This document shows positions 35,869 to 50,183 of a stretch of 64,000 nt of DNA, in pieces. The notes below the pieces were generated by a model. That model saw only the letters and a program-made list of their open reading frames with translations. It searched no databases and was not told the DNA's origin. Both the position numbers and the translations under genes were made by a program. Every line of letters begins with the position of its first letter. Position 1 is the first letter of the stretch. Source of the DNA: Caenimonas sp. SL110 (GTDB lineage Bacteria; Pseudomonadota; Gammaproteobacteria; Burkholderiales; Burkholderiaceae_C); NCBI RefSeq assembly GCF_001044395.1, contig NZ_JANU01000006.1:186001-250000 (forward strand). The letters are read 5' to 3'.

Positions 35869-37791
35869 TCAGGCTGTGGTCGGCGCCGGGTCGGCAACCG
35901 GCGATCCGCCCGAATCCCCGCTGCCGCTGCTGCCTGGGGGCTGCGTGCGTGGGGTCCAATCCTTGGGAGGACGTGGCACCTTGCCTGCCATGATGTCGTC
36001 GAGCTGTTCGCGGCCGATGGTTTCCCACTCCAGCAGAGCCTTGGTGATGGCCTCGACCTTGTCGCGATTGGTCTCGATGATGCGGCGCGCCATGGCGTAC
36101 TGCTCATCAATGATGCGGCGCACTTCCGAGTCGACCTTTTGCATCGTCGACTCGCTGATGTTCGTGGTCTTGGTGACCGAACGGCCCAGGAACACTTCGC
36201 CTTCATTGTCTGCATAGACCATCGGGCCCATCAGGTCGGACATGCCATAGCGCATGACCATGTCGCGTGCGATGGAGGTCGCGCGCTCGAAGTCGTTGCT
36301 GGCACCGGTGGTCATCTGGTTCATGAACACTTCTTCGGCGATACGCCCGCCGAAGAGGCTGGCGATATTTGCCAGCATGAATTCCTTGTCCTGCGAATGA
36401 CGGTCTTTCTCGGGCAGGTAGAAGGTGACGCCCAGTGCCCGGCCGCGCGGCATGATCGTGACCTTGTGCACCGGGTCATGCTTGGGCATGTTGAGCATGA
36501 CGATGGCGTGACCCGCCTCGTGGTAGGCCGTGTTCTTGAGCTCTTCGGCGTCCATCACCGCGCTCTTGCGCTCCGGGCCCATGAAGATCTTGTCCTTGGC
36601 CTTTTCGAAGTCCTGCATTTCCACCACGCGCGCATTGCGGCGTGCGGCCATGAGAGCTGCTTCGTTGCACAGGTTCGCCAGATCGGCGCCGGACATGCCA
36701 GGCGTGCCACGCGCAATGACGTTGGGGTTCACGTCCTGGCCGATCGGGATCTTGCGCATGTGCACGTTCAGGATCTGCTCACGACCGCGAATGTCGGGCA
36801 ACTGCACATACACCTGGCGGTCGAAGCGGCCGGGACGCAGCAGCGCTGCATCAAGGATGTCGGGGCGGTTGGTCGCAGCGACCACGATCACGCCGAGGTT
36901 GGTTTCGAAACCATCCATCTCGACCAGCATCTGGTTGAGGGTCTGCTCACGCTCGTCGTTGCCGCCACCCAGGCCTGCGCCACGCTGGCGGCCGACCGCG
37001 TCGATTTCGTCGATGAAGATGATACAGGGTGCGTTCTTCTTGGCGTTCTCGAACATGTCACGAACACGGGCCGCGCCCACGCCGACGAACATTTCAACGA
37101 AATCAGAGCCGGAGATGGAGAAGAACGGAACCTTGGCCTCGCCGGCGATGCCCTTGGCCAGCAGCGTCTTGCCGGTGCCGGGAGGTCCGACCAGCAGCAG
37201 GCCGCGCGGGATGCGTCCGCCGAGCTTCTGGAATTTTTGCGGATCTTTCAGGAAGTCCACGACTTCCTTGACTTCTTCCTTGGCCTCGTCGCAGCCAGCC
37301 ACGTCAGCGAAGGTGACCTGGTTGTTGTTCTCGTCGAGCATGCGTGCCTTGCTCTTGCCGAAGCTGAACGCACCGCCCTTGCCGCCGCCCTGCATCTGGC
37401 GCATGAAGTAGATCCAGACGCCGATGAGCAGGAGCATCGGGCCCCAGCTGACCAGCAGTGTCATGAGGAGCGAACCTTCTTCGCGTGGCTTGACGTCGAA
37501 CTTGACCTTGTTGCTCACCAGGTCGCCGACCAGGCCGCGGTCGAGGTAGGTGGCTGTCGTGCGGACCTTGCGGTCGTCTTGCGTGACGGCGACGATTTCG
37601 GTGCCGCCCTGCCCGCCTTCCTGGATCACGGCGGTCTTGACACGGCCGTTACGCACTTCTTCCAGAAAATCGGAGTAGCCAATGACCGTTGCGCCTGCCG
37701 CGCCTCGCGTGTCGAACTGCTTGAAGACGGTAAAGAGCACGAGGGCTATGACAAGCCACACGGCGATTTTCGAGAACCACTGATTATTCAA
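35869..37791 (-). CDS. ftsH: ATP-dependent zinc metalloprotease FtsH
   Basis: Membrane-bound AAA+ protease that degrades membrane and regulatory proteins, including LpxC in many bacteria. The start is TTG 37791, giving the classic [19 protein letters not shown] membrane segment with GGAG six bases upstream; longer frames add unrelated residues. The 640 residues have two N-terminal membrane segments, Walker [12 protein letters not shown] region [20 protein letters not shown] and the zinc site HEAGH. Confidence 0.97.
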   Translation of the reverse strand: MNNQWFSKIAVWLVIALVLFTVFKQFDTRGAAGATVIGYSDFLEEVRNGRVKTAVIQEGGQGGTEIVAVTQDDRKVRTTATYLDRGLVGDLVSNKVKFDVKPREEGSLLMTLLVSWGPMLLLIGVWIYFMRQMQGGGKGGAFSFGKSKARMLDENNNQVTFADVAGCDEAKEEVKEVVDFLKDPQKFQKLGGRIPRGLLLVGPPGTGKTLLAKGIAGEAKVPFFSISGSDFVEMFVGVGAARVRDMFENAKKNAPCIIFIDEIDAVGRQRGAGLGGGNDEREQTLNQMLVEMDGFETNLGVIVVAATNRPDILDAALLRPGRFDRQVYVQLPDIRGREQILNVHMRKIPIGQDVNPNVIARGTPGMSGADLANLCNEAALMAARRNARVVEMQDFEKAKDKIFMGPERKSAVMDAEELKNTAYHEAGHAIVMLNMPKHDPVHKVTIMPRGRALGVTFYLPEKDRHSQDKEFMLANIASLFGGRIAEEVFMNQMTTGASNDFERATSIARDMVMRYGMSDLMGPMVYADNEGEVFLGRSVTKTTNISESTMQKVDSEVRRIIDEQYAMARRIIETNRDKVEAITKALLEWETIGREQLDDIMAGKVPRPPKDWTPRTQPPGSSGSGDSGGSPVADPAPTTA

Positions 37792-37893
37792 CTGCGTCTC
37801 CGGAAAGAGTTCTGCACTAGTTGCTGACCATTCTAGGCGTTTCAAGCCTGTGACTGATGTATTTTCGCTACGGACGAGTCAGGCGAAAGGCCT

Positions 37894-38577
37894 TTACTCC
37901 GCAGGGTCTGCGCGGCCGACTTTTTCGGGCTTCAGGCCCATGCCAATGACAAAAGTTTCGGATGACTTGTCGCGCGATGCCTTGGGTTTTAGAGGCTTGA
38001 CCACCCGGAAAGTTTCCTTGAAGGTCTTGACAAGCTGGCTATACCCGCTGCCATGAAACATCTTGGTCACCAGGGCGCCCTCGGGCTTCATGTGGGCCTG
38101 GCTGAAATCGATGGCCAGCTCGATCAGGTGGGCCATCCGCGCGGCGTCGGCCGATTCGATGCCTGACAGGTTGGGCGCCATGTCGGAGATGACCACATCG
38201 GCCTTGCGCCCCTGCAGGGCCTGGGCGACCCGGGCCAGCACATCCGGCTCGCGAAAGTCGCCCTGGATGAAGGTCACGCCCTCGATCGGCTCCATGGGCA
38301 GGATGTCCATGGCAATGATCGTGCCGTTGAGTTCTCCGGCAGCCGCGCCCCCCGGCGAAAACTTGCGCCGCACGTACTGGCTCCAGGCGCCGGGGGCCGA
38401 GCCGAGGTCCACGACCAGGTAGCCGGGCTTGATCAGGCCCAGCTGCTCATCAATCTCCTTGAGCTTGTACGCAGCGCGCGCGCGATAGCCCTCCTTGGTC
38501 GCCATCTTGACGTAAGGATCGTTCATGTGGTCGTTGAGCCATGCCCTGTTGACCTTGCCACTCTTGCTTTTTTTCAT
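37894..38577 (-). CDS. rlmE: 23S rRNA 2'-O-ribose methyltransferase RlmE
   Basis: FtsJ/RrmJ-type methyltransferase acting on U2552 of 23S rRNA (E. coli numbering). The 227 residues contain the SAM site [14 protein letters not shown], catalytic SDMAPNLSG and [12 protein letters not shown] 38577 gives the basic N-terminus [13 protein letters not shown]; the open frame upstream overlaps yhbY. Located 103 bases upstream of ftsH and divergent from yhbY with a 33-base gap. Confidence 0.95.
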   Translation of the reverse strand: MKKSKSGKVNRAWLNDHMNDPYVKMATKEGYRARAAYKLKEIDEQLGLIKPGYLVVDLGSAPGAWSQYVRRKFSPGGAAAGELNGTIIAMDILPMEPIEGVTFIQGDFREPDVLARVAQALQGRKADVVISDMAPNLSGIESADAARMAHLIELAIDFSQAHMKPEGALVTKMFHGSGYSQLVKTFKETFRVVKPLKPKASRDKSSETFVIGMGLKPEKVGRADPAE

Positions 38578-38596
38578 CTGTCCAATCTCATCCGGG

Positions 38597-38602
38597 GATA
38601 AT
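38597..38602 (+). promoter_or_regulatory. -10 element of yhbY
   Basis: GATAAT lies eight bases before the yhbY ATG. Transcription from it would start at or near the ATG, giving a leaderless or nearly leaderless message; no Shine-Dalgarno is visible. The -35 is weak. Confidence 0.4.
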
Positions 38603-38610
38603 ACGGCCCC

Positions 38611-39093
38611 ATGCCCGCACTGAAGTTGACCATCGCCGAACGCAAAGCGCACCGCGCCGAAGCGCATCACCTCGCCCCCGTTGTCATGATCGGCAACGAC
38701 GGCCTCACCCCGGCGATCAAGAAAGAAACCGATGCGGCGCTCAACGCCCACGGCCTCATCAAGATCCGCGTCCTGGGTGATGACCGCACGACCCGGGAAT
38801 CCATCTACAACGAACTCTGCGAAGAGCTCGAAGCTGCACCCATCCAGCACATCGGCAAGCTACTCGTCCTCTGGCGGCCCAAGGTCGACAAGGAAAAGAC
38901 CGTCGACGAAGAACGCAAGGGCGGCGCCGCCCCGCGCGAATTCAAGGTGCTGAAATACAGCAAGCGCGGCGGCCAGCGGCCGGAAGTCAAGACGCTGCGC
39001 GTCCTGGGCAACCAGCGCCTGACGTCCGGCGGGCAGGTACGCCGCGCCAAACCGCCCAAGCAGAAGTCGATCAAGAAGGGTCGGCAGACTTGA
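38611..39093 (+). CDS. yhbY: YhbY-like CRM-domain RNA-binding protein
   Basis: The 160-residue protein has an N-terminal CRM/YhbY domain (about 1-95; [30 protein letters not shown]), which binds pre-50S ribosomal RNA, and a basic C-terminal extension ([12 protein letters not shown]... [14 protein letters not shown]) absent from the short E. coli protein. Divergent from rlmE, another large-subunit maturation gene. Confidence 0.92.
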   Translation: MPALKLTIAERKAHRAEAHHLAPVVMIGNDGLTPAIKKETDAALNAHGLIKIRVLGDDRTTRESIYNELCEELEAAPIQHIGKLLVLWRPKVDKEKTVDEERKGGAAPREFKVLKYSKRGGQRPEVKTLRVLGNQRLTSGGQVRRAKPPKQKSIKKGRQT

Positions 39094-39104
39094 AACCCGA
39101 ATGC

Positions 39105-39236
39105 ATGGATGCCGGATCAAGTCCGGCAGACAGCCGATAAAAGGTTGTCATTGCGGACTTGATCCGCAATCCATGCAGCGCGTGATCAAGCGCCACTTCC
39201 GCTTCGCGGTGGATCCCGGGTCAAGCCCGGGATGAC
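39105..39236. repeat. Cluster of three REP-like palindromic units
   Basis: Three units of the same family as those at 32953: inverted (39105-39132), direct (39146-39175, TGTCATTGCGGACTTGATCC then GCAATCCATG) and inverted (39210-39236, TGGATCCCGGG/CCCGGGATGACA). The third overlaps the end of the DUF4149 gene and provides its last codons and stop. Confidence 0.8.
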
Positions 39237-39652
39237 AGCCGCAAGGCCTTCCACATCACGACCCCTGCGCAAACCCACTGCGCAAAATACATCGCACTCC
39301 CCACGGAGTGCCATACCTTCAAATTCTCCCGCGCCATGATGCGAGGCGCGACAGCGAACTCCACCAGCAGCGCCAGCAGCAAGCCGGCGAACACAAACAG
39401 CAGCGCCCCATCGGCCCAGCCCATCGGTGAACCCTCGGTGCTGGCGCGCGCTGCCATCATCACGACGAGACCGCACGCGAGCGAGACCCACATCTGCGCC
39501 GCGAAAAGCTTCGCCGCCATCCGGCCCGCATCGGCGGGTGTCGGCAGATGCGCAAAGAGCATCGGGACGACCAGGAAGCCGACGGTAGTGAGGCTTCCCC
39601 ACCAGAGCACTGCCGCCAGCAGCCCGGTGCGCTGCTTCCAGGCTGAATTCAT
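39221..39652 (-). CDS. DUF4149 membrane protein
   Basis: A 143-residue inner-membrane protein with about four hydrophobic segments; LLAAVLWWGSLTTVGFLVVP and LFAAQMWVSLACGLVVM fit DUF4149. Function unknown. It lies 12 bases after greA. The last residues (LSSRA) and TGA fall inside a REP-like unit, so the 3' end has probably been remodelled by the repeat. Confidence 0.85.
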   Translation of the reverse strand: MNSAWKQRTGLLAAVLWWGSLTTVGFLVVPMLFAHLPTPADAGRMAAKLFAAQMWVSLACGLVVMMAARASTEGSPMGWADGALLFVFAGLLLALLVEFAVAPRIMARENLKVWHSVGSAMYFAQWVCAGVVMWKALRLSSRA

Positions 39653-39664
39653 GAGGTCAGCGCG

Positions 39665-40141
39665 TCACAGGTAATGGACGCGGACAATCTCGAAGCGCCG
39701 CACGCCACCGGGCGCTTCGACGATCGCGGTGTCGCCCTCTTCCTTGCCAATCATGGCGCGGGCGATAGGGCTGGAGATGTTGACGAGGCCCAGCTTCAGA
39801 TCGGCTTCGTCTTCGCCCACGATCTGGTAGCGGACCTTCTCGCCCGACTGCTCGTCTTCCAGGTCGACGGTCGCGCCGAACACGACACGGCCGCTGATTT
39901 CGAGCGAAGTCGGATCAATGATCTGCGCGGCGGCCAGCTTGCTGTCGATTTCCTTGATGCGGCCTTCGATGAAGCCCTGCCTGTCCTTGGCTGCTTCGTA
40001 TTCGGCGTTCTCGGACAGGTCGCCCTGCGCGCGCGCTTCAGCGATGGCATTGATCACCCAGGGGCGATCCACGGTCTTGAGCTTGTGCAGCTCGGCTTTG
40101 AGCTTTTCGGCGCCGCGCTTGGTGATGGGAATGGTGGCCAC
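39665..40141 (-). CDS. greA: Transcription elongation factor GreA
   Basis: Stimulates RNA cleavage by backtracked RNA polymerase. The 158 residues have the N-terminal coiled coil with the acidic tip [16 protein letters not shown] and the C-terminal FKBP-like domain with [14 protein letters not shown]. Located 36 bases after carB on the same strand. Confidence 0.97.
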   Translation of the reverse strand: MATIPITKRGAEKLKAELHKLKTVDRPWVINAIAEARAQGDLSENAEYEAAKDRQGFIEGRIKEIDSKLAAAQIIDPTSLEISGRVVFGATVDLEDEQSGEKVRYQIVGEDEADLKLGLVNISSPIARAMIGKEEGDTAIVEAPGGVRRFEIVRVHYL

Positions 40142-40177
40142 TTTGAAACTCCAGGTTCTTCTAAAAACGCAATCAGG

Positions 40178-43432
<3,255 letters not shown>

Positions 43433-44653
43433 TTACTTGTTGGCTCCTGCCTTGTCTGTGGCGGCACTCATGAGACCGATGAAGCGATCAAAGAGATAGG
43501 CGATGTCGTGCGGGCCGGGCGATGCTTCCGGGTGGCCCTGGAAGCAGAACGCCGGCTTGTCGGTGCGGGCCAGGCCCTGCAGCGTTCCGTCGAACAGGCT
43601 GATGTGCGTGGCGCGCAAATTGGCGGGCAAGGTCTTTTCGTCCACGGCGAAACCGTGGTTCTGGCTGGTGATGCTCACGCGACCGTCGTCCAGATCCTTG
43701 ACCGGATGGTTGGCGCCGTGGTGGCCGAACTTCATCTTGAAGGTCTTCGCGCCGGAGGCCAGCGCCATGATCTGGTGGCCCAGGCAAATGCCGAAGGTCG
43801 GGTATCCGGCTTCGATCAGGTCGCGCGTGGCTTCGATCGCGTAGTCGCAGGGCTCGGGGTCGCCGGGCCCGTTGGAGAGAAAGACGCCATCGGGGTCGAG
43901 CTTGCGCACTTGCGACGCTGGCGTCTTCGCGGGCACCACGGTGACCTTGCAGCCGCGCTGGGCCAGCATGCGCAGGATGTTTTTCTTTACGCCGTAGTCG
44001 AATGCGACCACGTGGTACTTCGGCGAATCTTGCGTGCCGTAGCCCGTGCCGAGTTGCCACTCGGTTTGTTTCCAGTCGTAGGCATCCTGGACCGACACGA
44101 CCTGCGCGAGATCGAGCCCGCTCATGTTCGGCGCACTTCGCGCGGCAGCAATCGCCTTGTCGACGGTGGCCGGCGTGACTTCTGCGCCGATTGCAAGACC
44201 CACGATCGCGCCGTTTTGCGCGCCCTTGGTTCGCAGCATGCGGGTGAGCTTGCGTGTATCGATGTTGGCAATGGCGACGGTGTTCTGCGCGCGCAGGTAG
44301 TCGGACAGGGTCTGGGTGGACCTGAAGTTGGATGCGATGAGGGGCAGGTCGCGAATGATGAGGCCCGCGGCATGGACCTTGGCGGCTTCGACGTCTTCCT
44401 CGTTGATGCCGTAGTTGCCGATGTGCGGATACGTGAGCGTCACGATCTGCTGGCAGTAACTCGGGTCTGTGAGGATTTCCTGGTAACCGGTGATGGCCGT
44501 GTTGAACACGACTTCGCCGGTGGTGGTGCCGGTGGCACCAATCGATTTACCGATAAAGACCGTGCCGTCGGCAAGCGCCAGAAGGGCGGGTGCCGTCCGA
44601 GCCTCAATCGCCAGGATGGCGTGAGGGGCGGTTCCCTGTTGAGACAAAAGCAC
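43433..44653 (-). CDS. carA: Carbamoyl-phosphate synthase small subunit
   Basis: Glutaminase subunit that supplies ammonia to CarB. The 406 residues have the N-terminal CarA domain ([17 protein letters not shown]) and a class I glutamine amidotransferase domain with catalytic Cys in [12 protein letters not shown] and His/Glu in [11 protein letters not shown]. Start is GTG 44653 with GGAG six bases upstream. A long leader precedes it. Confidence 0.97.
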   Translation of the reverse strand: MLLSQQGTAPHAILAIEARTAPALLALADGTVFIGKSIGATGTTTGEVVFNTAITGYQEILTDPSYCQQIVTLTYPHIGNYGINEEDVEAAKVHAAGLIIRDLPLIASNFRSTQTLSDYLRAQNTVAIANIDTRKLTRMLRTKGAQNGAIVGLAIGAEVTPATVDKAIAAARSAPNMSGLDLAQVVSVQDAYDWKQTEWQLGTGYGTQDSPKYHVVAFDYGVKKNILRMLAQRGCKVTVVPAKTPASQVRKLDPDGVFLSNGPGDPEPCDYAIEATRDLIEAGYPTFGICLGHQIMALASGAKTFKMKFGHHGANHPVKDLDDGRVSITSQNHGFAVDEKTLPANLRATHISLFDGTLQGLARTDKPAFCFQGHPEASPGPHDIAYLFDRFIGLMSAATDKAGANK

Positions 44654-44815
44654 TGGGTTCTCCGAATGATTACGGGTACGCCCAGGTTCAAGTGCGACGA
44701 GAAAACTACTTCTGCGTTGCGACCCGCGAAAGTGTGTTTCGCGAGTGAACTCTTGTCAGGGAAATGGCTTGAATGCGCTAGGCGTACGGGGTTTGCGGGA
44801 AAGCCCCTGATTATA
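44654..44815 (-). promoter_or_regulatory. carAB promoter and long leader with hairpin
   Basis: A perfect -10 TATAAT lies at 44815-44810 on the minus strand; the -35 is poor. The predicted leader is about 150 bases and contains a hairpin CGCGAAA-GTGTG-TTTCGCG (44725-44743) mid-way. No T-run follows the hairpin, so it is not an obvious terminator. Confidence 0.5.
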
Positions 44816-44832
44816 GCCGACGCCTATGACCT

Positions 44833-45609
44833 TCAGCCTCGCGCGGTGGCGCTTGCGTGCAGACAAATGGCTGCGGCAGAGGCCACGTTGAGCGACTCTT
44901 CGCCGCCCGGCTGCGCGATGCGTACCGAGGTCGTCGCAACGGCCTCCAGCGCGGCGCTCACGCCCTGCCCTTCATGGCCCAGCACCCAGGCGCACGGCCA
45001 TGGCAACTGAGCCTTGTGGAGGAATTCGCCGTGATGCGAACTGGTCACCAACACCGGTACATCCAGCGCCTGGACATCAGTCAATGCCGACCCTTCGAGC
45101 AGGTGAAGGCCGAAATGCGCGCCCATGCCGGCGCGCAGAACCTTGGGACTCCACAGTGCCGCCGTCCCCTTCATGGCGACCACCTGGCGGAAGCCAAATG
45201 CCGCAGCGCTTCTGAGGATGGCACCGACATTTCCGGGGTCCTGCAGTCCATCGAGCACCACAGTCGCAACGCCGGTCTTGATGGCGGGCTGTGACGGCAT
45301 GTCGATCACAAAGCCCATGCGAGACGGCGACTCCAGCCCGCTCACGCTCGCAAACAATGCATCAGCCATCACCACCGTCTTGCCGCCGTGCCCTTGCCAT
45401 TGCAGTGCTGCTTCGCTCCAGAGCGACTCTGAAAACACGCCCAGTGCGGGCTGCACGCCACGGTCGAGCGCCGCGCGGCACAGGTGGTCGCCTTCCAGCC
45501 AGATGCGTTGCTGCTTGCGATAGGCGGTGCTGTCCTGCGCCAGGCGACGCAGGTCCTTGACCAGCGCGTTGGCCGGCGAGGTGACGAACTGCGGCTCGCT
45601 GGTGGTCAC
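44833..45609 (-). CDS. TrmH/SpoU family RNA methyltransferase
   Basis: A 258-residue SPOUT methyltransferase: an N-terminal substrate-binding part ([29 protein letters not shown]) and the knotted SpoU domain with [27 protein letters not shown] and a C-terminal [18 protein letters not shown]. Target nucleotide unknown (RlmB-like or TsnR-like). GTG 45609 overlaps the rnhB stop (GTGA); longer frames overlap rnhB. Confidence 0.92.
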   Translation of the reverse strand: MTTSEPQFVTSPANALVKDLRRLAQDSTAYRKQQRIWLEGDHLCRAALDRGVQPALGVFSESLWSEAALQWQGHGGKTVVMADALFASVSGLESPSRMGFVIDMPSQPAIKTGVATVVLDGLQDPGNVGAILRSAAAFGFRQVVAMKGTAALWSPKVLRAGMGAHFGLHLLEGSALTDVQALDVPVLVTSSHHGEFLHKAQLPWPCAWVLGHEGQGVSAALEAVATTSVRIAQPGGEESLNVASAAAICLHASATARG

Positions 45610-46292
45610 GAGACCGAAACCGTCACCGTCTGGCCCTGCGCTGTCGTGAAGGTGGCGGCCACGGGGCTGAAGAACCTGCGGTGATGCCTGCAGGCGCCAT
45701 GTTTGCGCAGCGCTTCGAGATGCTCCGGTGTGCCATAGCCCTTGTGCGAGGCAAAACCGTAGTGGGGGAACTCGGCATGCAGCTCTTCGCAATGCCGGTC
45801 GCGGGTGACCTTGGCGAGGATGGAAGCTGCAGAAATCGACTTGACGAGCGCATCGCCGCCGATGACGGCTTCGGCCAGGACATCGATGGTCGGAATGCGG
45901 TTGCCGTCGACCAGAACCTTGACCGGCTTGAGTCGCAACCCCTCGACTGCGCGCTTCATGGCCAGCATGGTCGCGTGCAGGATGTTGAGCGTGTCGATTT
46001 CTTCGACGCTGGCTTGTGCGACCGAGCAGCACAGCGCCTTTTCACGAATCTGATCGAAGAGCCGGTCACGTTGAAGCGCGGTGAGCACTTTGGAGTCGTT
46101 CAGGCCGCGAATGCGCTTGGTGTCGTCAAGGATCACAGCAGCCGCGTACACGGGACCTGCCAGCGGTCCACGGCCTGCCTCATCGACGCCCGCCATCAAG
46201 CCGACTGGATCCCAGTCGAGGGGCCTTTGCGCATGTCGGGCCGCTTTGGCGCGCGCCCTGCCTTCAGGCGTGGATGACTTGTTCGATGGCAT
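45606..46292 (-). CDS. rnhB: Ribonuclease HII
   Basis: Removes ribonucleotides from DNA-RNA hybrids. The 228 residues have the active-site motif [19 protein letters not shown], the catalytic [10 protein letters not shown] and [17 protein letters not shown] 46292 lies inside lpxB and overlaps its end by 29 bases; this start leaves a 35-residue basic N-terminal extension before the core domain. Confidence 0.95.
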   Translation of the reverse strand: MPSNKSSTPEGRARAKAARHAQRPLDWDPVGLMAGVDEAGRGPLAGPVYAAAVILDDTKRIRGLNDSKVLTALQRDRLFDQIREKALCCSVAQASVEEIDTLNILHATMLAMKRAVEGLRLKPVKVLVDGNRIPTIDVLAEAVIGGDALVKSISAASILAKVTRDRHCEELHAEFPHYGFASHKGYGTPEHLEALRKHGACRHHRRFFSPVAATFTTAQGQTVTVSVS

Positions 46293-47409
46293 CGGTGGCG
46301 AGTGTGGCCGTATCGCGTTGCAAGGTGGCATGCAGCGCCGAAAATTTCTCCTGGACGGCCGCAATTCTGGCAGGTGCATCCAGCCAATCCAAGAGCGCCG
46401 CAGCGAGCTCACCAGGATTTACATGTTGCTGTATCAATTCAGGCACAACGAACTCGCCGCAGAGAATGTTGGGCAACCCCACCCAGGGCTGCAACTGCTT
46501 GCGCTTCATGATGTGATACGAGAGACGGTTCATGGCGTAGGCAATCACCATCGGCCGTTTGAACAGTGCGGCTTCGAGCGTCGCCGTCCCACTCGCGATC
46601 AAGGTGAGGTCGCAGGCTGCCAGCGCAGCGTGCGACTGGCCGTCGAGTACGGTCATGCCCTCGACAACACCGGCGGCTCGGGCGGCATCTTCTATCTGCG
46701 GGCGGTACGCAGGAATCGCTGGAACGACCACGCGCAGATTCGGCTTCGACCTGCGCAGCAGCGCAACCGCTTCGAAGAACGGCTTCGCGTGGTAGCGCAC
46801 CTCTGATTCGCGACTACCGGGAAGCACGGCAAGCACTTCATCGCCCTCGCCCTCGCCCAAGCCCAGCGCACGGCGGGCTGCTGCCTTGTCGGGGGTCATC
46901 GGAATCACGTTGGCCAACGGATGGCCGACATAGGTGGCCGCAACGCCGTTTCGCCCCAGCAACTCAGGCTCGAACGGAAAGATGCAGAGCACGTGGTCGC
47001 AACTCGAACGAATCTTGGCTATGCGCTCGGCACGCCAGGCCCAGATCGACGGACACACGAAATGAATCGTCTTGACCCCCCTGTCCTTGAGCGTGGCTTC
47101 GAGATCGAGATTGAAATCGGGCGCATCGACACCGATGAAGGCTTGCGGCGGCTTCTCAAGCAGCCGCGCCGCGAGCTGCTTTCGAATGCCCACGATCTCG
47201 CGGTAGTGCCGCAGCACTTCGACGTAACCACGCACGGCGAGCTTTTCGTGCGGCCACCATGCATCGAACCCCTGCGCCGCCATGCGTGGTCCGCCGATGC
47301 CGTGCGATCGAAGTTCGGGCCAGCGGCCTCGCATGCCCTGCAGCAACAAACCGGCCAGCAAGTCGCCGGACGCTTCGCCTGCGACCATCGCTATCTCGGG
47401 CGACTCCAT
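46264..47409 (-). CDS. lpxB: Lipid-A-disaccharide synthase
   Basis: Joins UDP-diacylglucosamine and lipid X into the lipid A disaccharide at the inner membrane. The 381 residues include [42 protein letters not shown] and [18 protein letters not shown]. Starts 3 bases after the lpxA stop. Confidence 0.97.
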   Translation of the reverse strand: MESPEIAMVAGEASGDLLAGLLLQGMRGRWPELRSHGIGGPRMAAQGFDAWWPHEKLAVRGYVEVLRHYREIVGIRKQLAARLLEKPPQAFIGVDAPDFNLDLEATLKDRGVKTIHFVCPSIWAWRAERIAKIRSSCDHVLCIFPFEPELLGRNGVAATYVGHPLANVIPMTPDKAAARRALGLGEGEGDEVLAVLPGSRESEVRYHAKPFFEAVALLRRSKPNLRVVVPAIPAYRPQIEDAARAAGVVEGMTVLDGQSHAALAACDLTLIASGTATLEAALFKRPMVIAYAMNRLSYHIMKRKQLQPWVGLPNILCGEFVVPELIQQHVNPGELAAALLDWLDAPARIAAVQEKFSALHATLQRDTATLATDAIEQVIHA

Positions 47410-47412
47410 GGT

Positions 47413-48207
47413 CTAGCGAACGATGCCGCGCTGGGGCGATACGTCGTCCAGGAAGGTCAGCATCATCGCGACGTCTGCCGCCGCTTCCGGATTGGTGTCC
47501 TCGATGTCGCCGATACGGGTCTTGGCTTGTTCGAGCGTGAGGTCGTCACGGTAGAGCGCCTTGTGCATCGCCTTGATGGCAGAGATGCGCTCGGGGGAAA
47601 AGCCGCGCCTCCTGAGGCCCTCGAAGTTCATCGAGCGCGCTTGCGCCGGCTGGCCCTGGCTCATGACGAAGGGCGGTTGGTCGGCGAACAGCAGCGAGCA
47701 CATCGCGGTCATGCCGTGAGCGCCGACCCGGACAAACTGGTGCACAACCGTGAAGCCGCCCAGGATCACCCAGTCACCGACTTCCACATGGCCTGCCAGC
47801 TGTGAGTTGTTGGCGAAAATCGTGTGGTTGCCGACGATGCAGTCGTGCGCCAGATGCACGTAAGCCATCAGCCAGTTGTCATCGCCCACGCGTGTGACAC
47901 CACCACCACCGGGCGAGCCGATATTGAACGTGCAGAACTCACGAATCGTGTTGCGGTCGCCAATGATGAGCTCGCAGGGCTCGCCCGCGTATTTCTTGTC
48001 CTGCGGAACGCCGCCCAGCGACGAGAACTGGAAGATGCTGTTGTCGCGACCAATGGTGGTCCGGCCTTCGATCACCGTGTGCGGGCCGACGGTCGTGCCC
48101 GCACCGATCTGCACATGCGGGCCGATCACGCTGTAGGCGCCGATCGTCACCGAGGTATCAATCTCGGCGCCCTTTTCGATGATGGCGGTTGGATGGATCA
48201 GCGTCAT
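47413..48207 (-). CDS. lpxA: UDP-N-acetylglucosamine acyltransferase
   Basis: First step of lipid A synthesis. The 264 residues form a left-handed beta helix of hexapeptide repeats (from [13 protein letters not shown] onward) with catalytic His in [15 protein letters not shown] and the C-terminal helical domain. Located between fabZ (21 bases) and lpxB. Confidence 0.97.
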   Translation of the reverse strand: MTLIHPTAIIEKGAEIDTSVTIGAYSVIGPHVQIGAGTTVGPHTVIEGRTTIGRDNSIFQFSSLGGVPQDKKYAGEPCELIIGDRNTIREFCTFNIGSPGGGGVTRVGDDNWLMAYVHLAHDCIVGNHTIFANNSQLAGHVEVGDWVILGGFTVVHQFVRVGAHGMTAMCSLLFADQPPFVMSQGQPAQARSMNFEGLRRRGFSPERISAIKAMHKALYRDDLTLEQAKTRIGDIEDTNPEAAADVAMMLTFLDDVSPQRGIVR

Positions 48208-48228
48208 CGCAAGCGAACCTTTCGCGAA

Positions 48229-48669
48229 TCAGGCGACCGTGCGCATGGTGCACATCAGCTCGGCCTCGCAGGCGAGCTCGTCACCCACATGTGCAGTGGC
48301 CTTGAACTTGAAAATGCCCGCCTTCATTCGCGTGAGCTCGACGCTCATGACCAACTGGTCGCCAGGTTCGACCGGACGCTTGAAGCGGGCGCCGTCGATG
48401 CCGGCGAAGTAATAAACGGTCTTGTCGTCCGGCGTCACGCCGAGCGTCGCGAACGACAGCAGCGCGGCGGTCTGCGCCATCGCCTCGAGCATCAGCACGC
48501 CCGGCATCACCGGCCGGTGCGGAAAGTGACCCATGAAAAACGGCTCGTTGATCGTGACGTTCTTCAGCGCCTTGATGCTTTTTCCAGCATCGAGTTCCAG
48601 CACGCGATCCACCAGCAAGATGGGATAACGGTGCGGTAGCTGCTTGAGGATCTGGTGGATGTCCATCAT
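48229..48669 (-). CDS. fabZ: 3-hydroxyacyl-ACP dehydratase FabZ
   Basis: Dehydrates 3-hydroxyacyl-ACP in fatty acid elongation and competes with LpxA/LpxD for substrate. The 146 residues have the hot-dog fold with catalytic His in [20 protein letters not shown] and N-terminal [15 protein letters not shown]. Start 48669 (MM pair; 48666 also possible). It begins 2 bases after the lpxD stop. Confidence 0.97.
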   Translation of the reverse strand: MMDIHQILKQLPHRYPILLVDRVLELDAGKSIKALKNVTINEPFFMGHFPHRPVMPGVLMLEAMAQTAALLSFATLGVTPDDKTVYYFAGIDGARFKRPVEPGDQLVMSVELTRMKAGIFKFKATAHVGDELACEAELMCTMRTVA

Positions 48670-48671
48670 TG

Positions 48672-49655
48672 TTATGTGCTCTTGTTTTCCAGGGCCTTCA
48701 GGCGCTCGCGCATCTTGTGCAACTGCTTGAGCGTAGCGGCGTTTTTCTCCCAGGCCGCATTGTCGTCGATGGGAAAGTAGCCAGTGTAGTGGCCGGGTTG
48801 CAGGATGGACCGCGTGACAAGCGAGGTTGCCGAAATGTGGACGTTGTCGACGATGGTGAGATGCCCCAGGATGCCGGCGCGCCCGCCAATCGTGCAGTGC
48901 GCGCCTATGGTCGCGCTGCCGGCCACTGCCGCGCATCCTGCGAGTGCCGTATGCTTGCCGATGCGCACGTTGTGGCCGATCTGGATCAGGTTGTCGAGCT
49001 TGCAGCCGTCCTCGATCACCGTGTCCTGCAACGCGCCGCGGTCGATGCAGGTATTGGCGCCGATCTCGACATCGTTGCCAATGCGCACCGCGCCCAATTG
49101 CTCGATCTTTTCCCAGGCGCCCTGGTTCGGCGCAAAGCCGAAACCATCCGCGCCAATCACCACACCGGGATGGATCAGGCACCGCTCACCGATCACGCAA
49201 TCTTCTGCGACATGCACACGGGATTTCAGCACAGTGCCTGCGCCGATCTGCGCACCGCGCTCAATTACACAGAGCGGTCCGATGCGGGCCGACGGATGGA
49301 TCACGGCGTCAGGGTCTATCACGGCGGTGGCATGGATGGCCGGGCCGGACTTGCCGGCGCCCATGTGCTTCTTCCAGAGCTGGGTGACCCGTGCGAAATA
49401 AAGGTAAGGATCGGCTGCAACGATCACTGAACCGCGTGCAGCGGCTGCATCGCGGAATGGGGCTGCGACGATGACACAACCGGCGCGTGTGGCGGCCAGT
49501 TGCGGCTGGTACCGGGGATTGCTCAGGAAGCTGAGCTGAGAAGGAGATGCCGATTCGAGCGATGAAAGCCCGTCGATCGCCAGATCCGCATCGCCGACCA
49601 GCTCTCCGCCGAGAGCCTGGACGATAGCTCCCAGGCGCAGTGGCTTTGCTTGCAC
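48672..49655 (-). CDS. lpxD: UDP-3-O-(3-hydroxyacyl)glucosamine N-acyltransferase
   Basis: Third acylation enzyme of lipid A synthesis. The 327 residues have an N-terminal uridine-binding domain ([20 protein letters not shown]), a hexapeptide beta helix with catalytic [12 protein letters not shown] and [15 protein letters not shown], and a C-terminal helix. Between skp and fabZ. Confidence 0.97.
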   Translation of the reverse strand: MQAKPLRLGAIVQALGGELVGDADLAIDGLSSLESASPSQLSFLSNPRYQPQLAATRAGCVIVAAPFRDAAAARGSVIVAADPYLYFARVTQLWKKHMGAGKSGPAIHATAVIDPDAVIHPSARIGPLCVIERGAQIGAGTVLKSRVHVAEDCVIGERCLIHPGVVIGADGFGFAPNQGAWEKIEQLGAVRIGNDVEIGANTCIDRGALQDTVIEDGCKLDNLIQIGHNVRIGKHTALAGCAAVAGSATIGAHCTIGGRAGILGHLTIVDNVHISATSLVTRSILQPGHYTGYFPIDDNAAWEKNAATLKQLHKMRERLKALENKST

Positions 49656-49667
49656 GAGGGCCGCGCC

Positions 49668-50183
49668 CTAGCGCGCGGTGTTGAGCGCCTTGATCACCTT
49701 TTCGGTGATGTCGTGCTTCGGATTGATGTACACGGCCTCTTGCAGCACGACGTCGTACTTCTCGGCTTCGGCGACCTGCTTCACGACACGGTTGGCACGC
49801 TCGAGCAGTTGCTGCAATTCTTCGTTCTTGCGGGCGTTGGCGTCTTCCTGGAGTTCGCGGCGCTTGCGGGTCAGGTCGCGCTCCTGGTCGATGAGGGACT
49901 TTTGCCGTTGCGTGCGCTGCGCCTCAGTCAGAGTCGGCGCTTCGCGGTCGAACTTGTCGACGGCATTTTTGAAAGCGGCGCCCTGGTCGGTCAGTTCCTT
50001 CTCACGCTTGTTGAATTCCTGCTCAAGCTTGGCCTGGGCGGCTTTCGCAGAATTGGCTTCGCGGAAGATCCGGTCGAGGTTGACGAATCCAACCTTGAAT
50101 TCCTGGGCCTGGCCCGGAATCTGCGCAAGCAGCGAACCGGCCCCGACGAGGAGCACAAGGGCGTGGCGTGTCAGGGACTTCAT
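49668..50183 (-). CDS. skp: OmpH/Skp-family periplasmic chaperone
   Basis: Holdase that carries unfolded outer-membrane proteins to BamA. The 171 residues have a signal peptide (cleavage near GQAQ), then FKVGFVNLDRIFREANSAK and long charged helices that form the tentacle coiled coils. ATG overlaps the bamA stop. Confidence 0.95.
   Translation of the reverse strand: MKSLTRHALVLLVGAGSLLAQIPGQAQEFKVGFVNLDRIFREANSAKAAQAKLEQEFNKREKELTDQGAAFKNAVDKFDREAPTLTEAQRTQRQKSLIDQERDLTRKRRELQEDANARKNEELQQLLERANRVVKQVAEAEKYDVVLQEAVYINPKHDITEKVIKALNTAR

Noticed and set aside
32953..39236. Repeats as a CRISPR array
   Set aside because: Units are palindromic, few, in alternating orientation and without regular spacers; no cas genes are present.
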